Source of the DNA: Aldehydirespirator sp965221215
GTDB lineage: Bacteria > Actinomycetota > Acidimicrobiia > Acidimicrobiales > Aldehydirespiratoraceae
DNA length: 64,000 nucleotides
Direction of reading: 5' to 3'
Assembly: GCA_965221215.1 (NCBI GenBank)
Contig: OZ244872.1
Span: 2,790,001 to 2,854,000, forward strand
Shown here: positions 53,866 to 62,936 of the stretch, in pieces
How positions within the stretch are numbered: the first letter of the stretch is position 1
Layout: each line of letters opens with the position of its first letter
The notes under the pieces: model-generated
The model's database searches: none
The model's input: the letters and a program-made list of their open reading frames with translations, nothing else
What the model was told of the DNA's origin: nothing
Made by a program: the position numbers and the translations under genes

Positions 53866-55092
53866 ATGGCACCATTGCACAGCCCGGTCCCGCTGGCCGA
53901 CATCGAGCCCGCAGCCAAACCCGTCGATGTCGCGGTCGGCCTGCCTCCGGCGTGCTACACCGACGACGACTTCTTCCGGTTCGAGAAGGCGGCCGTCTTC
54001 GACACTGAGTGGCTGTGCGTGGGCCGGTCTAGCCAGATCCCGGAGCCGGGCGATTATTTCACGGCCACGCTGCTAGGCGACGAGCCGGTGATCGTGGTGC
54101 GCAACCGCGACGGGCAGATCAACGTGATGTCGTCGATCTGCCAACACCGGGCCATGTGCATAACTGCTCCGGCCGAGCGGCCCAAGGAGCACTGGTTCGA
54201 CCCTCCGCCGGAGTGCAGAGGCTCTACCCGCAACTTCCGCTGCCCCTACCACTGGTGGACCTACGACCTCGACGGCCGTCTCGTCGGAGCGCCCGAGATG
54301 CACCAGCGCCCCGACTTCGTGCGCTCGGAGATATCGCTGCCCCAGCTCGCGGTGGAGGAGTGGCAGGGCTTCGTGTTCTGCTCGTTTGCGGCCGATCCGG
54401 TCCCCCTCGGCCCGAGGCTGGCCACCTTCGACGAGATGCTGGCCAACCACTGCCTCCACGAGATGGACACCACCGAGCCCGAGCTGCTGCCGATGCCGTT
54501 CAACTGGAAAGTGTTCGCCGAGAACTTCATGGACGCCTACCACTCCCTGCGACTGCACGCCTCGCTCTACGACTTCTCCGCGGCCGACACCGGCAACGAG
54601 ACCCTGCTCGCCGGCACATTCCCGCCGCTGGCGCCGGGATCGATCGGGATCGGCGGCCGGGGCCGCACCGGGTTCAAGGATCGGGGCATGAATCCCACCC
54701 AGTCGGCTCTGTTTCCTCCCATTGCGACGCTCAGCGAAGACGACCGCTGGAACGTCGTGTACCTGTATGTGGCCCCCACCCTGCTGCTCGGAGCCCACCC
54801 CGACTCGGTCACCTGGATGGCCGTACAGCCGGTGTCGGCGGGCGAATCCCTGCTGACGACCGGGTTCCTGTTCCCCGAGTCGACCATGAAGCTGAGGCTG
54901 TTCGACCAGCTCCTGGAACTGCATCAGCGGGGCCGAGACCTCTTCCTAGATCAGGACATGCCGGTGGCGGTGGCCAGCCAGCGGGGTATGTCGTCTCGCT
55001 TCGCACCCCAGGGTCCGCTGAGCCTTCAGGACTTCTTCCGCTCGCAGCTCGCCGAGTGGCTGCTAGAGCGCTACCGCGCCGCCCAGAGCTGA
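53866..55092 (+). CDS. Rieske oxygenase, alpha subunit (fourth system)
   Basis: 408 aa. Rieske ligands Cys92, His94, Cys126, His129 (ICQHRA ... RCPYHWWTYD); the loop between the two pairs is about 31 residues, longer than the usual 16-18. Iron site AENFMDAYHSLRLH (His-x4-His). Single-subunit size with no beta gene nearby. AGGAGG precedes ATG 53866. It is divergent from the nucleoside importer and may be coregulated with it through the palindromes. Confidence 0.87.
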   Translation: MAPLHSPVPLADIEPAAKPVDVAVGLPPACYTDDDFFRFEKAAVFDTEWLCVGRSSQIPEPGDYFTATLLGDEPVIVVRNRDGQINVMSSICQHRAMCITAPAERPKEHWFDPPPECRGSTRNFRCPYHWWTYDLDGRLVGAPEMHQRPDFVRSEISLPQLAVEEWQGFVFCSFAADPVPLGPRLATFDEMLANHCLHEMDTTEPELLPMPFNWKVFAENFMDAYHSLRLHASLYDFSAADTGNETLLAGTFPPLAPGSIGIGGRGRTGFKDRGMNPTQSALFPPIATLSEDDRWNVVYLYVAPTLLLGAHPDSVTWMAVQPVSAGESLLTTGFLFPESTMKLRLFDQLLELHQRGRDLFLDQDMPVAVASQRGMSSRFAPQGPLSLQDFFRSQLAEWLLERYRAAQS

Positions 55093-55095
55093 CCA

Positions 55096-55184
55096 GAGGC
55101 CGAGCGGGTAGGCGAACGATTCCGGCCCATACGGGCGAGGCCGTGGGCTGAGCGGCCCGTGAGCGCAGCAAACAAGAGCGGGAA
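55096..55184 (+). repeat. intergenic repeat, copy A
   Basis: About 89 bases running from GAGGCCGAGCG to AGAGCGGGAA. It matches copy B (56098-56187) nearly along its length and lies just downstream of the enoyl-CoA hydratase stop (55212) when read on the minus strand. It contains short GC-rich inverted repeats and could be a terminator or REP-type element. Confidence 0.8.
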
Positions 55185-55211
55185 CAACAACGCCGCCGCG
55201 CCCGGGCGCGG

Positions 55212-56072
55212 TCACTCGTCGAACTGGGAGCGACGCCAGGCGAGGGCCGACTTGAGGCCGTCGCGGGCGATGCGGTTGCGGAACTCCGTGCCCACCGCCG
55301 TATCGACGGCGTACAGCGGGGCCACCACGTCGAGCCCGGCGTGAATGGCCGATCGGAACCCGGCCGCGTCGGCGCCCCGGTTGATGCCGAGTTTGGCCGC
55401 AGCCAGCGCCTCGGGGCCGATCAGAGCCATGCGCTGGGCGTAGGCCATGGTGGCCGAACGCAGCTCCTCGGGGGGGACGACTCGGTTGACCATGCCCAAC
55501 TCCAGCGCGGTGGCCGCATCGATCAGATCGCCGAGGTAGTGGAGCTCGCGGGCCCGCTTGTAGCCGATGATCCACGGCATGATCAGGCCGGGCCCCGGAT
55601 CGGAGAACCGGACTTCGGGCTCGCCGAACTTGGCGTCGGCGGCCGCGATGGTGATGTCGCACAGCATGGCGATCTCGCAGCCCCCGCCCAGCGCGTGGCC
55701 CTGCACCGAGGCGATTACCGGCTTTCGCAGATACCAGTGGGCCAGCATGAACTCCATGCCCTCGGCCAACATGGCGTGCCTCGACAGGACGTCTCGGCCG
55801 TAGACCTTCTGACCCGGCCCCGGGTCGGCCCCCGAAATATCGAACCCCGCGCAGAAGCTGGGGCCCTCCGAGCGCAGCACCACCACGCTGGTGGACTCGT
55901 CGGCCTCGGCCGTGCGCAGCGCCTCCCACCAGACGTGCATCAGCCCCGGGCTGATGGCGTTCAGCTTCTCGGGGCGGTTGACGGTGACGACCCCCACCGG
56001 GCCGTCGGTGGAATACCACGCCAGGTCATCGGGCACCTGTTCCTCATCGGACACGGCTTGGTTGTCGGACAT
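55212..56072 (-). CDS. enoyl-CoA hydratase/isomerase family protein
   Basis: 286 aa. Crotonase-fold motifs: VVTVNRPEKLNAISPGLMHVWWEALRTAEAD, the oxyanion region RSEGPSFCAGFDISG, and IASVQGHALGGGCEIAMLCDITIAAADAKFGEPEVRF. The second catalytic Glu position reads EPEVRF, consistent with hydratase/isomerase activity. It probably acts in CoA-linked degradation of aromatic or branched acids. The upstream side (56073-56097) is a good ribosome-site region (AGGAGGAAAG). Flanked on both sides by copies of the same intergenic repeat. Confidence 0.88.
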   Translation of the reverse strand: MSDNQAVSDEEQVPDDLAWYSTDGPVGVVTVNRPEKLNAISPGLMHVWWEALRTAEADESTSVVVLRSEGPSFCAGFDISGADPGPGQKVYGRDVLSRHAMLAEGMEFMLAHWYLRKPVIASVQGHALGGGCEIAMLCDITIAAADAKFGEPEVRFSDPGPGLIMPWIIGYKRARELHYLGDLIDAATALELGMVNRVVPPEELRSATMAYAQRMALIGPEALAAAKLGINRGADAAGFRSAIHAGLDVVAPLYAVDTAVGTEFRNRIARDGLKSALAWRRSQFDE

Positions 56073-56097
56073 GGCTTTCCTCCTGAAGTGCGCTTTA

Positions 56098-56187
56098 GAG
56101 GCCGAGCGAATAGGTGAGCGAATCCGGGCCCATACGGGCGAGGCCGTGGCCCGAGCGGCCCGTGAGCGCAGCGAACAAGAGCGGGAA
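56098..56187 (+). repeat. intergenic repeat, copy B
   Basis: 90 bases, near-identical to copy A (55096-55184). Its right half continues to about 56234 and matches the element at 62874-62936. It lies directly downstream (minus-strand sense) of the ADP-forming synthetase gene stop at 56214. Confidence 0.8.
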
Positions 56188-56213
56188 TGACCCCGCTGCG
56201 GCGCGATGGGCTC

Positions 56214-58340
56214 TCACCAATCTGCGCTCTCTTGCGGACCGCGGGTGACAATGAGGGCGTCGACGGCCACACAGCCCTGGCCCTCGCCCAGCACCATCAC
56301 CGGATTCAGGTCGATCTCGGCGATGTGGTCGCGCTCAGCCCACGCGAACCCGGCCAGCGCCTCGATGCAGGCGACCAAGGCCTCAACGTCGGCCGCTGGG
56401 CGCCCTCTGAATCCGGCCAGCAGTCGGGCCAGCCGCGGCGATTCTGCGATCATCTCGGCCGCGTCACCGACCTTGAGCGGAAGCACCCGCAGGGCCACAT
56501 CGTCCGCGTTGGACAGGTCGGCGTCCACGCCGCCGGGGCCGAGGGCCAGCGTCAAGCCGAAGTCCGGGTCGCGGCTCACCCCCACCAGCGCCTCCACCCC
56601 GTCGCTCACCATCTCCTGAACCAGGATCTCGGCGCTGCGGCCCGACCGGTCGATGAGGACGGCCAGATCGTTCCAGGCCCGCTCCACCGACTCGGCGTCG
56701 CTCAGCCCCAGCTCCACGAAGCCGAAGTTCGACTTGTGGGCGACGCGGTCCGACACCGCCTTCAACACCACCGGAAATCCGATCTCGGCCGCGGCGACGA
56801 CCGCCTCAGCCGCACTGTTCGCCAGCATCTCGGTGACCACCGGCACGCCGTAGGCCTGTAGCGCTCGCTTGGAGTCGTGCTCGTGGATCGCCGGCCGGTC
56901 GCCGTCGGCCAGCAGCGCCGCCACCTGCCCCCGGTTGGGCCGTTCGTCCAGCGCCGGGCGGGGTTGCCAGCGCGAGAAGTCCGCCAGCCGGGCGATGGCT
57001 GACATTCCCTGGTGCAGCCCCCCGAGAGTGGCGCCGCCGGATTCGGCCAGGAGCCCGACCTGGACGCGGTGCATGAGGCCCCCGCGGGTGTTGAGCTGGT
57101 AGTGGGGCTTGCCGCTGACCGCCGCCGATGCAGCCACATGCGGCGTGTACGCCGGCCCGAAGTCGCAGCCTCCCATGGGCTGGCCGTCGCAGGCGTCGTT
57201 GGGGAACACCACCACGTCGGTGTCGTCGCTGGCTCGGGCCACCTCCAGCGCTTTGGGCAGGTTGGAATCGAACTGGCCGCTGCCCCACGCATCCAGGGGA
57301 TTGCCCTCGCCCGTCAACGGTCCCATGAAGTTCTCCACCGCGGCCCGGTCGGTCGCCGACAACCGGGGCAACTCGATCCCGGCAACCGGCGCCGCGTCGA
57401 GCATGAGCTCGGCCAGCCCTCCCGAAGCGGTGACCACCGACGCCCGGTGGCCGGCCGGCAGGTGCGTGGCCTGACAGGCGGCCAGCACCTCGGTGAGCTC
57501 GTCGAGCCCGTCCACCTCGATGGCCCGGTGGGCTCGCAGCAGCGCGGAGAAGACGCGGGCCTCGCCGCACAGGCCGCCGGTGTGGCTGGTGATGGCCCGC
57601 TGGGAGCGAGCGGTGCGCCCCGCCTTGAGCACCACGACCGGCTTGTCGGCCGCGGCGGCGCGGTCGAGGGCCGCCACGAAGCGCTCGGGATCGGCGATGA
57701 ACTCGCTGAACACCGCGATCACCGCGGTAGCCGGGTCATCGGCGAGGTATTCGATGTAGTCGGCGGTGGTCGTCACCGCCTCGTTGCCCGCCGAGACGAC
57801 GGTCGAGAACCCGAAGCGGCGGGTGTCGCTCATCAGCCCGATGCACACCGAGCCGCTCTGGGACACCAGGCCCACGTTGCCGTGGAGCTGGCCGGGGTCG
57901 TGGATGAGCTGGGCGTAGGCGGCGGAAGCTCCGGCCGGGTTGAAGAAACCCATGCAGTTGGGCCCGCACAGCGAGATCTCCGCGGATCGGCTGATGGCCG
58001 TGATCTCTGCCTGGAGTTCTCGTCCTTGTGATCCTGCTTCGGCGAAGCCGCCGTCGAATATCACCGCCGCGGCCGCTCCGATACCACCGAGAAGCCGGTA
58101 GCCCTCCAGCACCCGGCGCGCCCCCACGCAGAACACCACCAGATCCGGTCCTTCAAGCTCGCTCAACGACGGGCGGCACCCATGGCCGAGCACCTCGCCG
58201 TAGCTGGGGTTGACGGGCAGGATCTCTCCGGAATACCCGATGAGCTGGAGGTTCTCGATCACCGACCGGCCGATGGAGGGTTTGGGGGAGGCCCCGACCA
58301 CGGCCACCGAGGCGGGATTGAGCATGGCTGCGAGGCTCAC
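56214..58340 (-). CDS. acyl-CoA synthetase, NDP-forming (CoA-binding plus ATP-grasp)
   Basis: 708 aa fusion of the alpha and beta parts. The CoA-binding half (1-460) has SVAVVGASPKPSIGRSVIENLQ, GLVSQSGSVCIGLM and ITSHTGGLCGEARVF, whose His is the phosphorylated residue of this class. The ATP-grasp half (about 490-700) has YGVPVVTEMLANSAAEAVVAAAEIGFPVVLKAVSDRVAHKSNFGFVELGL. It converts an acyl-CoA or acid plus ADP/Pi or ATP. The stop lies inside the copy B repeat region. The gene is divergent from the molybdenum hydroxylase operon. Confidence 0.9.
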   Translation of the reverse strand: MSLAAMLNPASVAVVGASPKPSIGRSVIENLQLIGYSGEILPVNPSYGEVLGHGCRPSLSELEGPDLVVFCVGARRVLEGYRLLGGIGAAAAVIFDGGFAEAGSQGRELQAEITAISRSAEISLCGPNCMGFFNPAGASAAYAQLIHDPGQLHGNVGLVSQSGSVCIGLMSDTRRFGFSTVVSAGNEAVTTTADYIEYLADDPATAVIAVFSEFIADPERFVAALDRAAAADKPVVVLKAGRTARSQRAITSHTGGLCGEARVFSALLRAHRAIEVDGLDELTEVLAACQATHLPAGHRASVVTASGGLAELMLDAAPVAGIELPRLSATDRAAVENFMGPLTGEGNPLDAWGSGQFDSNLPKALEVARASDDTDVVVFPNDACDGQPMGGCDFGPAYTPHVAASAAVSGKPHYQLNTRGGLMHRVQVGLLAESGGATLGGLHQGMSAIARLADFSRWQPRPALDERPNRGQVAALLADGDRPAIHEHDSKRALQAYGVPVVTEMLANSAAEAVVAAAEIGFPVVLKAVSDRVAHKSNFGFVELGLSDAESVERAWNDLAVLIDRSGRSAEILVQEMVSDGVEALVGVSRDPDFGLTLALGPGGVDADLSNADDVALRVLPLKVGDAAEMIAESPRLARLLAGFRGRPAADVEALVACIEALAGFAWAERDHIAEIDLNPVMVLGEGQGCVAVDALIVTRGPQESADW

Positions 58341-58428
58341 CGCATCGAGACGCTAGTGCTGTGACACCGCTGTGGGTGGACGGCCGCAACTCTCGGTGCA
58401 GGAGGGGTAGGCGACTACTGTCGCCGGT

Positions 58429-58893
58429 GTGATCTTTCGGCTGGTGGTCAATGGGTCGCCCGCGACCATCGACACTGCGCCGGCGACCAGGCTCCTTGAT
58501 GTGCTGCGCGACCGGCTGGGACTGACCGGGGCCAAGGAGGCCTGCGGCCGAGGCGACTGCGGCGCGTGCACGGTTCTGATCGGCGAGCGGGCCGTGCCAT
58601 CGTGCCTGGTGCTGGCCGCCCGGGTGGATGAGCCGGTGCGGACCGCGGAGGGCATCGCCGCCGAAGCCGCCGGGCTGCGGGAGGCGCTGGCCGACATGGG
58701 CGGGCTGCAATGCGGATATTGCACTCCCGGCCTGGTGGTGCGAGCCCACCAGCTCATCACGTCCGGCGAGTGCGACCTCTCCGATCCTGACAACATCCGA
58801 CGGGCGCTGGCCGGGAACTTCTGCCGCTGCACCGGCTACAACGGCGTGGTCGCGGCCATACAGCACGCCGCCGCAGGGGGCGGCAAGCCTTGA
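58429..58893 (+). CDS. [2Fe-2S] subunit of a molybdenum hydroxylase
   Basis: 154 aa from GTG 58429. Plant-type ferredoxin motif KEACGRGDCGACTVLIGERAVPSCL (Cys39, 44, 47, 59) and the second cluster GLQCGYCTPGLVV...GNFCRCTGYNG are those of xanthine-dehydrogenase/CO-dehydrogenase small subunits. It passes electrons from the Mo centre to FAD. The stop overlaps the TTG of the large fusion gene (TTGA), so the two are translationally coupled. Confidence 0.92.
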   Translation: MIFRLVVNGSPATIDTAPATRLLDVLRDRLGLTGAKEACGRGDCGACTVLIGERAVPSCLVLAARVDEPVRTAEGIAAEAAGLREALADMGGLQCGYCTPGLVVRAHQLITSGECDLSDPDNIRRALAGNFCRCTGYNGVVAAIQHAAAGGGKP

Positions 58894-61800
58894 CCGTTCT
58901 CGGCCGACGGGTGCGGCCCGACCAGTGGGACGAGCGGAGCTCGGGGGCGGCCGTCTACACCACCGATGTGGCCCGGTCACAGATGCTCGAGGCCCGCATC
59001 CTGCGCAGCCCCCACCCCCACGCGGAGGTCCGCAGCATCGACACGGCCCGGGCCGCGGCCCTCGACGGCGTGGCCGCGGTGATCACCGCCGCCGACCTCC
59101 CCGAGCGCACCTACCTGCATCTGGGCGAACCGTTCCGCGACCGCACCGCGCTGGCCCGTGGCCGGGTGCGCTTCGTGGGCGAGGAAGTGGCCGCGGTGGC
59201 AGCCGTCAGCCGATCCACCGCCGATGCCGCGCTCGATCTGATCGATGTCGCCTACAAGCCGAGAGCCAGCGTGGTCACTGCCAAGTTCGCCCGAGTCGGT
59301 GAGGCCCCGTTGGTGCACGACGGTGCCGCGGGCAACTTGGCCCTGCAGACGGTCCGCGGCTACGGCGACCCCGACGCCGCCCGCGCCGAGGCCGAGGTGG
59401 TGGTCAGCGGCCATTACATCTACAAGCCAGCCGCCCATGTGTGTCTGGAGCCGCACTCGGTGATCGCCGACTGGGACCCGAGCGAGCAGCGGCTCGATCT
59501 GTGGGTGTCGACCCAGGCCCCCTATTTCGTGCGCAAAGAGGTGGCCCACATGCTCGACCTGGACATGGATCAGGTCCGCACCCACCCCGTGGCGGTGGGA
59601 GGCGGCTTCGGGGCCAAGGCCAAAGCCGGCTGCCACGAGGTGATCGCGGCCGCCCTGGCCATCCGGACCAAACGGCCGGTGCGCCTCGTGCTCGACCGCG
59701 ACGAGGAGTTCGCGGCCACCGCCGTGCGCCACGCCTTCGAGGTCGAGCTGGCCACCGGCGCCCGGCGCGACGGGACGCTCACCCACCGCGACGGTTGCGT
59801 GACCGTGGACAACGGCGCCTACAACCACGCCGGGCCGTCGGTGGCCGTCTATGCCACCATGCTGGCCGCGGGGCCCTACCGGCTCAACGGGTGCTCCACC
59901 GAGGTGTCGTTGGTCTACACCAACAAGCAGCCGGGGGCGTCGTTCCGGGGCTACGGCAACCCGCAGATGACCTTCGCCACCGAGTCGCAGATCGACGAGT
60001 TGGCCGACCGGCTGGACATCGATCCCATCGAGCTGCGCCTGCTCAACGCCCCCGGCTCGGGGGACGTGACCCTCACCGGCTGGCACCTCGGCTCGGCCCG
60101 CTTAGCCGAGTGCCTGCGGCGGGCCCGCACCGAGATCGACTGGGACACCAAGCGGGTTCTGGCCGGCAGCGGGCGCGGGGTGGGCGTGGCCGCCGCGGTT
60201 CATGTCTCGGGCGCCAACGCCTTCGAGCACTCCGAGTTGAGCGAGGCCGCGGTGGAGGTCCGCGACAACGGCACCGCTCGGGTGTGCTTCGCCGGCGCCG
60301 ACGCGGGAACGGGCCAGGCTGCGCTGCTGCGCCAGATCGCAGCCGAGGAGCTGGGAATCGCCTTCGACAACGTGTCGACGACCATGATGGACAGCCACGA
60401 CGCGCCCCAGGATCTGGGGGCGTGGTCGTCTCGGGGCACGATGTGGGGCGGCCACGCCACCGCCGACGCGGCCCAGGCCGCGGGCCAGGCGCTGAAGGCG
60501 GCCGCGGCGGCCAAGTTCGGTGTGGACTCCGCCGGAGTGCAGCTGGCCGGCGGCGAGGCCCGGGCCGGCGCCGACGCGGTGCCGATCGGCGATCTGGTGG
60601 CGCTGGCGGAGGGAGCGTCCGACGGGTGCCTGCGCACCGAGGGCCGCTACCTCACCGATGTCGACAAGATGGACAAGGTGCACGGCCGGGGCCATTTCTC
60701 GCCCGCCTACTCCTTCTGCGTGCAGGCGGTGGAGGTGGAAGTCGACTACGCCACCGGCGGTGTGAGGGTGCTCGACGCGGTGACGGTGCACGACTCGGGC
60801 GCGGCGCTCAACCCGGCCGCGGCCGAAGGTCAGGCCGTCGGGGCCATGGCCATGGGGCTGGGCGCCGCGCTCGGCGAGGAGCTCGTCTACGAGCAGGGCC
60901 GCCTGGTCAATCCAAGCCTGCTCGAGTACGCCGCGCCGAGGGCGCCGGACCTGCCGCCGATACGAGCCGTCCTGCTCGACGGGCACGACCCGGCCGGACC
61001 CTACGGCGCCAAGGGGATCGGCGAGATCGGGGTGGTGCCCGCCCCGGCCGCGGTGGCCAACGCGGTGGCCAACGCCACCGGCGTGCGGGTCCGGCAGGTG
61101 CCCATCACCCCCGAAAAGCTCCTGCCGCATCTGGATCCCGACCCCTCGACCGCCCGGATCGCCCGCAGGTGGCCGCAGACCTTTGGATCCCCGATTCGCC
61201 TGTGGACATCTGCGATTCGCCGCCTCTATGCCCACGGTCTGCTTCAGTTGCTGCACCGAGTCGGCACCCGTCAGATCCATCGCCGAAACCGCATTGCCAA
61301 GCCCGAGGTGACCGCGATAGAGAGGCCCGAAACGGTACAGGCCGCGGTCGAAGCCTGCGCCGCCCAACCCGCCAAGTCGGACTTTCTGGGAGGCGGCACC
61401 GACCTGCTCGTCGCTCGACAACAAGGACTGCGGGCGCCGGTGCGGTTGATCGACACCACCTCGATCGCCGAACTGCGCCAACTCGACGAGGCCTCCGACG
61501 GGGCCCTGAACATTGGCGCCTCGGTCACGCTGGAAGAGATGCGCCGACGAGTGTCCGACCCTCTGGCGCCGCCGGGCGATGCCATGCTGGCCAGCCTCCT
61601 GGACGATCTCGCCACCCCTCAGATCCGGGAGTTGGCCACGGTATGCGGGAACCTGCTGCAGGAGAAGCGCTGCGCCTTCTACCGCAACGGATTCGACTGC
61701 TACAAGCGGGGCGGCTGGACCCGCCCCTGCTACGCGGTGCTGGGCGACAACCGGTTCCACCACGCGGTGATCGGTGGACACCGCTGCCAGGCGGTCACGC

Positions 61801-62306
61801 CATCGGACCTGGCCACCGGCCTGCTGGCCCTCGACACGACAGCCCTCAGCGTGCCCCCGGGACCGAAGCGGCCCCGCCAGCGAACGATTGACGAGCTCTA
61901 TTCGGGACCGGGCGAGCCCGACCTGGCGCCTGGCGAGCTGCTCACCATGCTGCACGTGCCCGGTACAGCGCGGGCCCGACCGGCAGCCTTCGAGAAGCTC
62001 AGGCTCTACGCGGGCGACTTTGCGGTCTGCTCGGCGGCGGTGTCGCTGGAGTTGGACACCGACGGCGACACCATCGCCAGTGCCAGAGTCGCCCTCGGCG
62101 CGGTGGCCCCGAAGCCATGCCGAGCCGAGCGCAGCGAACAGCGTCTTGTGGGCGCGCGCCTGAGCGATCCGACCGCGCTCAAAGAGGCCTCGCGGGAATG
62201 GGCCAGCGACGCCCACCCCCTCATCGGCAACAGCTGGAAGGTCGAGGCCACCAGCGGACTGGTGCACCGAGCCCTCACCCGCATCGCCGACTCGATCAAT
62301 CCGTAA
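58890..62306 (+). CDS. molybdenum hydroxylase large subunit fused to a FAD-binding domain
   Basis: 1138 aa from a TTG start. Residues 1-750 form the molybdopterin subunit (LGRRVRPDQWDERSSGAAVYTTDV; GGGFGAKAKAGCHEVIAAALA; PYGAKGIGEIGVVPAPAAVANA with Glu712 at the catalytic Glu site). A linker (about 755-805) leads to a FAD-binding domain (808-1138) with DFLGGGTDLLVARQQG, TPQIRELATVCGNL and a Cys-rich loop (Cys928, 937, 947, 966) like the extra loop of 4-hydroxybenzoyl-CoA reductase beta. Such Mo-FAD fusion is unusual: FAD is normally a separate protein or fused to the Fe-S subunit. Substrate unknown. Confidence 0.9.
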   Translation: MTVLGRRVRPDQWDERSSGAAVYTTDVARSQMLEARILRSPHPHAEVRSIDTARAAALDGVAAVITAADLPERTYLHLGEPFRDRTALARGRVRFVGEEVAAVAAVSRSTADAALDLIDVAYKPRASVVTAKFARVGEAPLVHDGAAGNLALQTVRGYGDPDAARAEAEVVVSGHYIYKPAAHVCLEPHSVIADWDPSEQRLDLWVSTQAPYFVRKEVAHMLDLDMDQVRTHPVAVGGGFGAKAKAGCHEVIAAALAIRTKRPVRLVLDRDEEFAATAVRHAFEVELATGARRDGTLTHRDGCVTVDNGAYNHAGPSVAVYATMLAAGPYRLNGCSTEVSLVYTNKQPGASFRGYGNPQMTFATESQIDELADRLDIDPIELRLLNAPGSGDVTLTGWHLGSARLAECLRRARTEIDWDTKRVLAGSGRGVGVAAAVHVSGANAFEHSELSEAAVEVRDNGTARVCFAGADAGTGQAALLRQIAAEELGIAFDNVSTTMMDSHDAPQDLGAWSSRGTMWGGHATADAAQAAGQALKAAAAAKFGVDSAGVQLAGGEARAGADAVPIGDLVALAEGASDGCLRTEGRYLTDVDKMDKVHGRGHFSPAYSFCVQAVEVEVDYATGGVRVLDAVTVHDSGAALNPAAAEGQAVGAMAMGLGAALGEELVYEQGRLVNPSLLEYAAPRAPDLPPIRAVLLDGHDPAGPYGAKGIGEIGVVPAPAAVANAVANATGVRVRQVPITPEKLLPHLDPDPSTARIARRWPQTFGSPIRLWTSAIRRLYAHGLLQLLHRVGTRQIHRRNRIAKPEVTAIERPETVQAAVEACAAQPAKSDFLGGGTDLLVARQQGLRAPVRLIDTTSIAELRQLDEASDGALNIGASVTLEEMRRRVSDPLAPPGDAMLASLLDDLATPQIRELATVCGNLLQEKRCAFYRNGFDCYKRGGWTRPCYAVLGDNRFHHAVIGGHRCQAVTPSDLATGLLALDTTALSVPPGPKRPRQRTIDELYSGPGEPDLAPGELLTMLHVPGTARARPAAFEKLRLYAGDFAVCSAAVSLELDTDGDTIASARVALGAVAPKPCRAERSEQRLVGARLSDPTALKEASREWASDAHPLIGNSWKVEATSGLVHRALTRIADSINP

Positions 62307-62319
62307 GAGGGCGCTTCCC

Positions 62320-62339
62320 GCGCTCATTCGCTCGGCCTC
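62320..62339 (-). repeat. intergenic repeat fragment D
   Basis: Twenty bases on the minus strand reading GAGGCCGAGCGAATGAGCGC match the first part of copies A and B. It lies between the convergent ends of the Mo hydroxylase gene and the 62358 gene. Confidence 0.6.
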
Positions 62340-62349
62340 ATAGAGCTCT

Positions 62350-62367
62350 CAGGGCGGTCAGGCCCTG
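62350..62367. terminator. hairpin at converging gene ends
   Basis: Perfect arms CAGGGC (62350-62355) and GCCCTG (62362-62367) with a 6-base loop, overlapping the stop of the minus-strand gene at 62358. No T-run. A bidirectional terminator is plausible. Confidence 0.35.
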
Positions 62368-62777
62368 GCCAACCTCTCAACCTCAGCGATGTAGTCGAGG
62401 GTGTCGTGGATGAGGCGCTCGGTGTCTTCGATCAGCTCGCAGGATGCCCGGTAGAAGCAGCAGCCGTGCAGGGCCTCGCGAGCCGCGTAGTAATGAGTCA
62501 TCGAACGGCGAACGTCTTCGTCAGCGCCCAGGCTGCGCAGCCCGCGGGTGGTGTCGGACGCCTTCTCGGGCTCGTCGCCGGTGCGGGCCAGCACGAGGCC
62601 GTCGGCGGCCCGCTTGGTGGCACACCAGGCCTTTTCGGCCGCGTCGCGAATGTCGTCGGCATCGAGGCGGGCCAGCGCCGCGTCGTGCAGGGCCCGGGCG
62701 TCGGCAAACAACGCGGCGACCCGCTCGGCGGTGGGGGCTTGCTGTGCGGCCGTGCCGCTCGTGCTGGCGGATGTCAT
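62358..62777 (-). CDS. all-helical hypothetical protein (HEPN/PaREP1-like pattern)
   Basis: 139 aa from ATG 62777, with GAGGAG six bases upstream; the frame also reaches 62843. It reads as amphipathic helices: DADDIRDAAEKAWCATKRAADGLVLARTGDEP and YYAAREALHGCCFYRASCELIEDTERLIHDTLDYIAEVERLARA. The pattern recalls HEPN or PaREP1-type helical proteins, but I see no RxxxxH catalytic motif, so function is open. It is isolated between the Mo hydroxylase and the AMP-forming ligase. Confidence 0.55.
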   Translation of the reverse strand: MTSASTSGTAAQQAPTAERVAALFADARALHDAALARLDADDIRDAAEKAWCATKRAADGLVLARTGDEPEKASDTTRGLRSLGADEDVRRSMTHYYAAREALHGCCFYRASCELIEDTERLIHDTLDYIAEVERLARA

Positions 62778-62873
62778 CGGGCTCTCCTCGCTGTCGCGGT
62801 GTGGGACTTGAGGGAACGTAGCGACTCGAAGCAGTGATAGCAATAGAAAATAATGAGAAGGGTTGTTAGAAGC

Positions 62874-62936
62874 CGAACAGGAGCGGGAATAATCTCGCTG
62901 CGCCGCGGCGGGCCCTCACCAATTCGCGTTCGCTCT
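62874..62936 (+). repeat. intergenic repeat, copy C (right half)
   Basis: From CGAACAGGAGCGGGAAT to the stop of the AMP-forming ligase gene (62935), matching the right half of copy B (56172-56234) with scattered changes. It again sits just downstream of a minus-strand gene. Confidence 0.7.
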
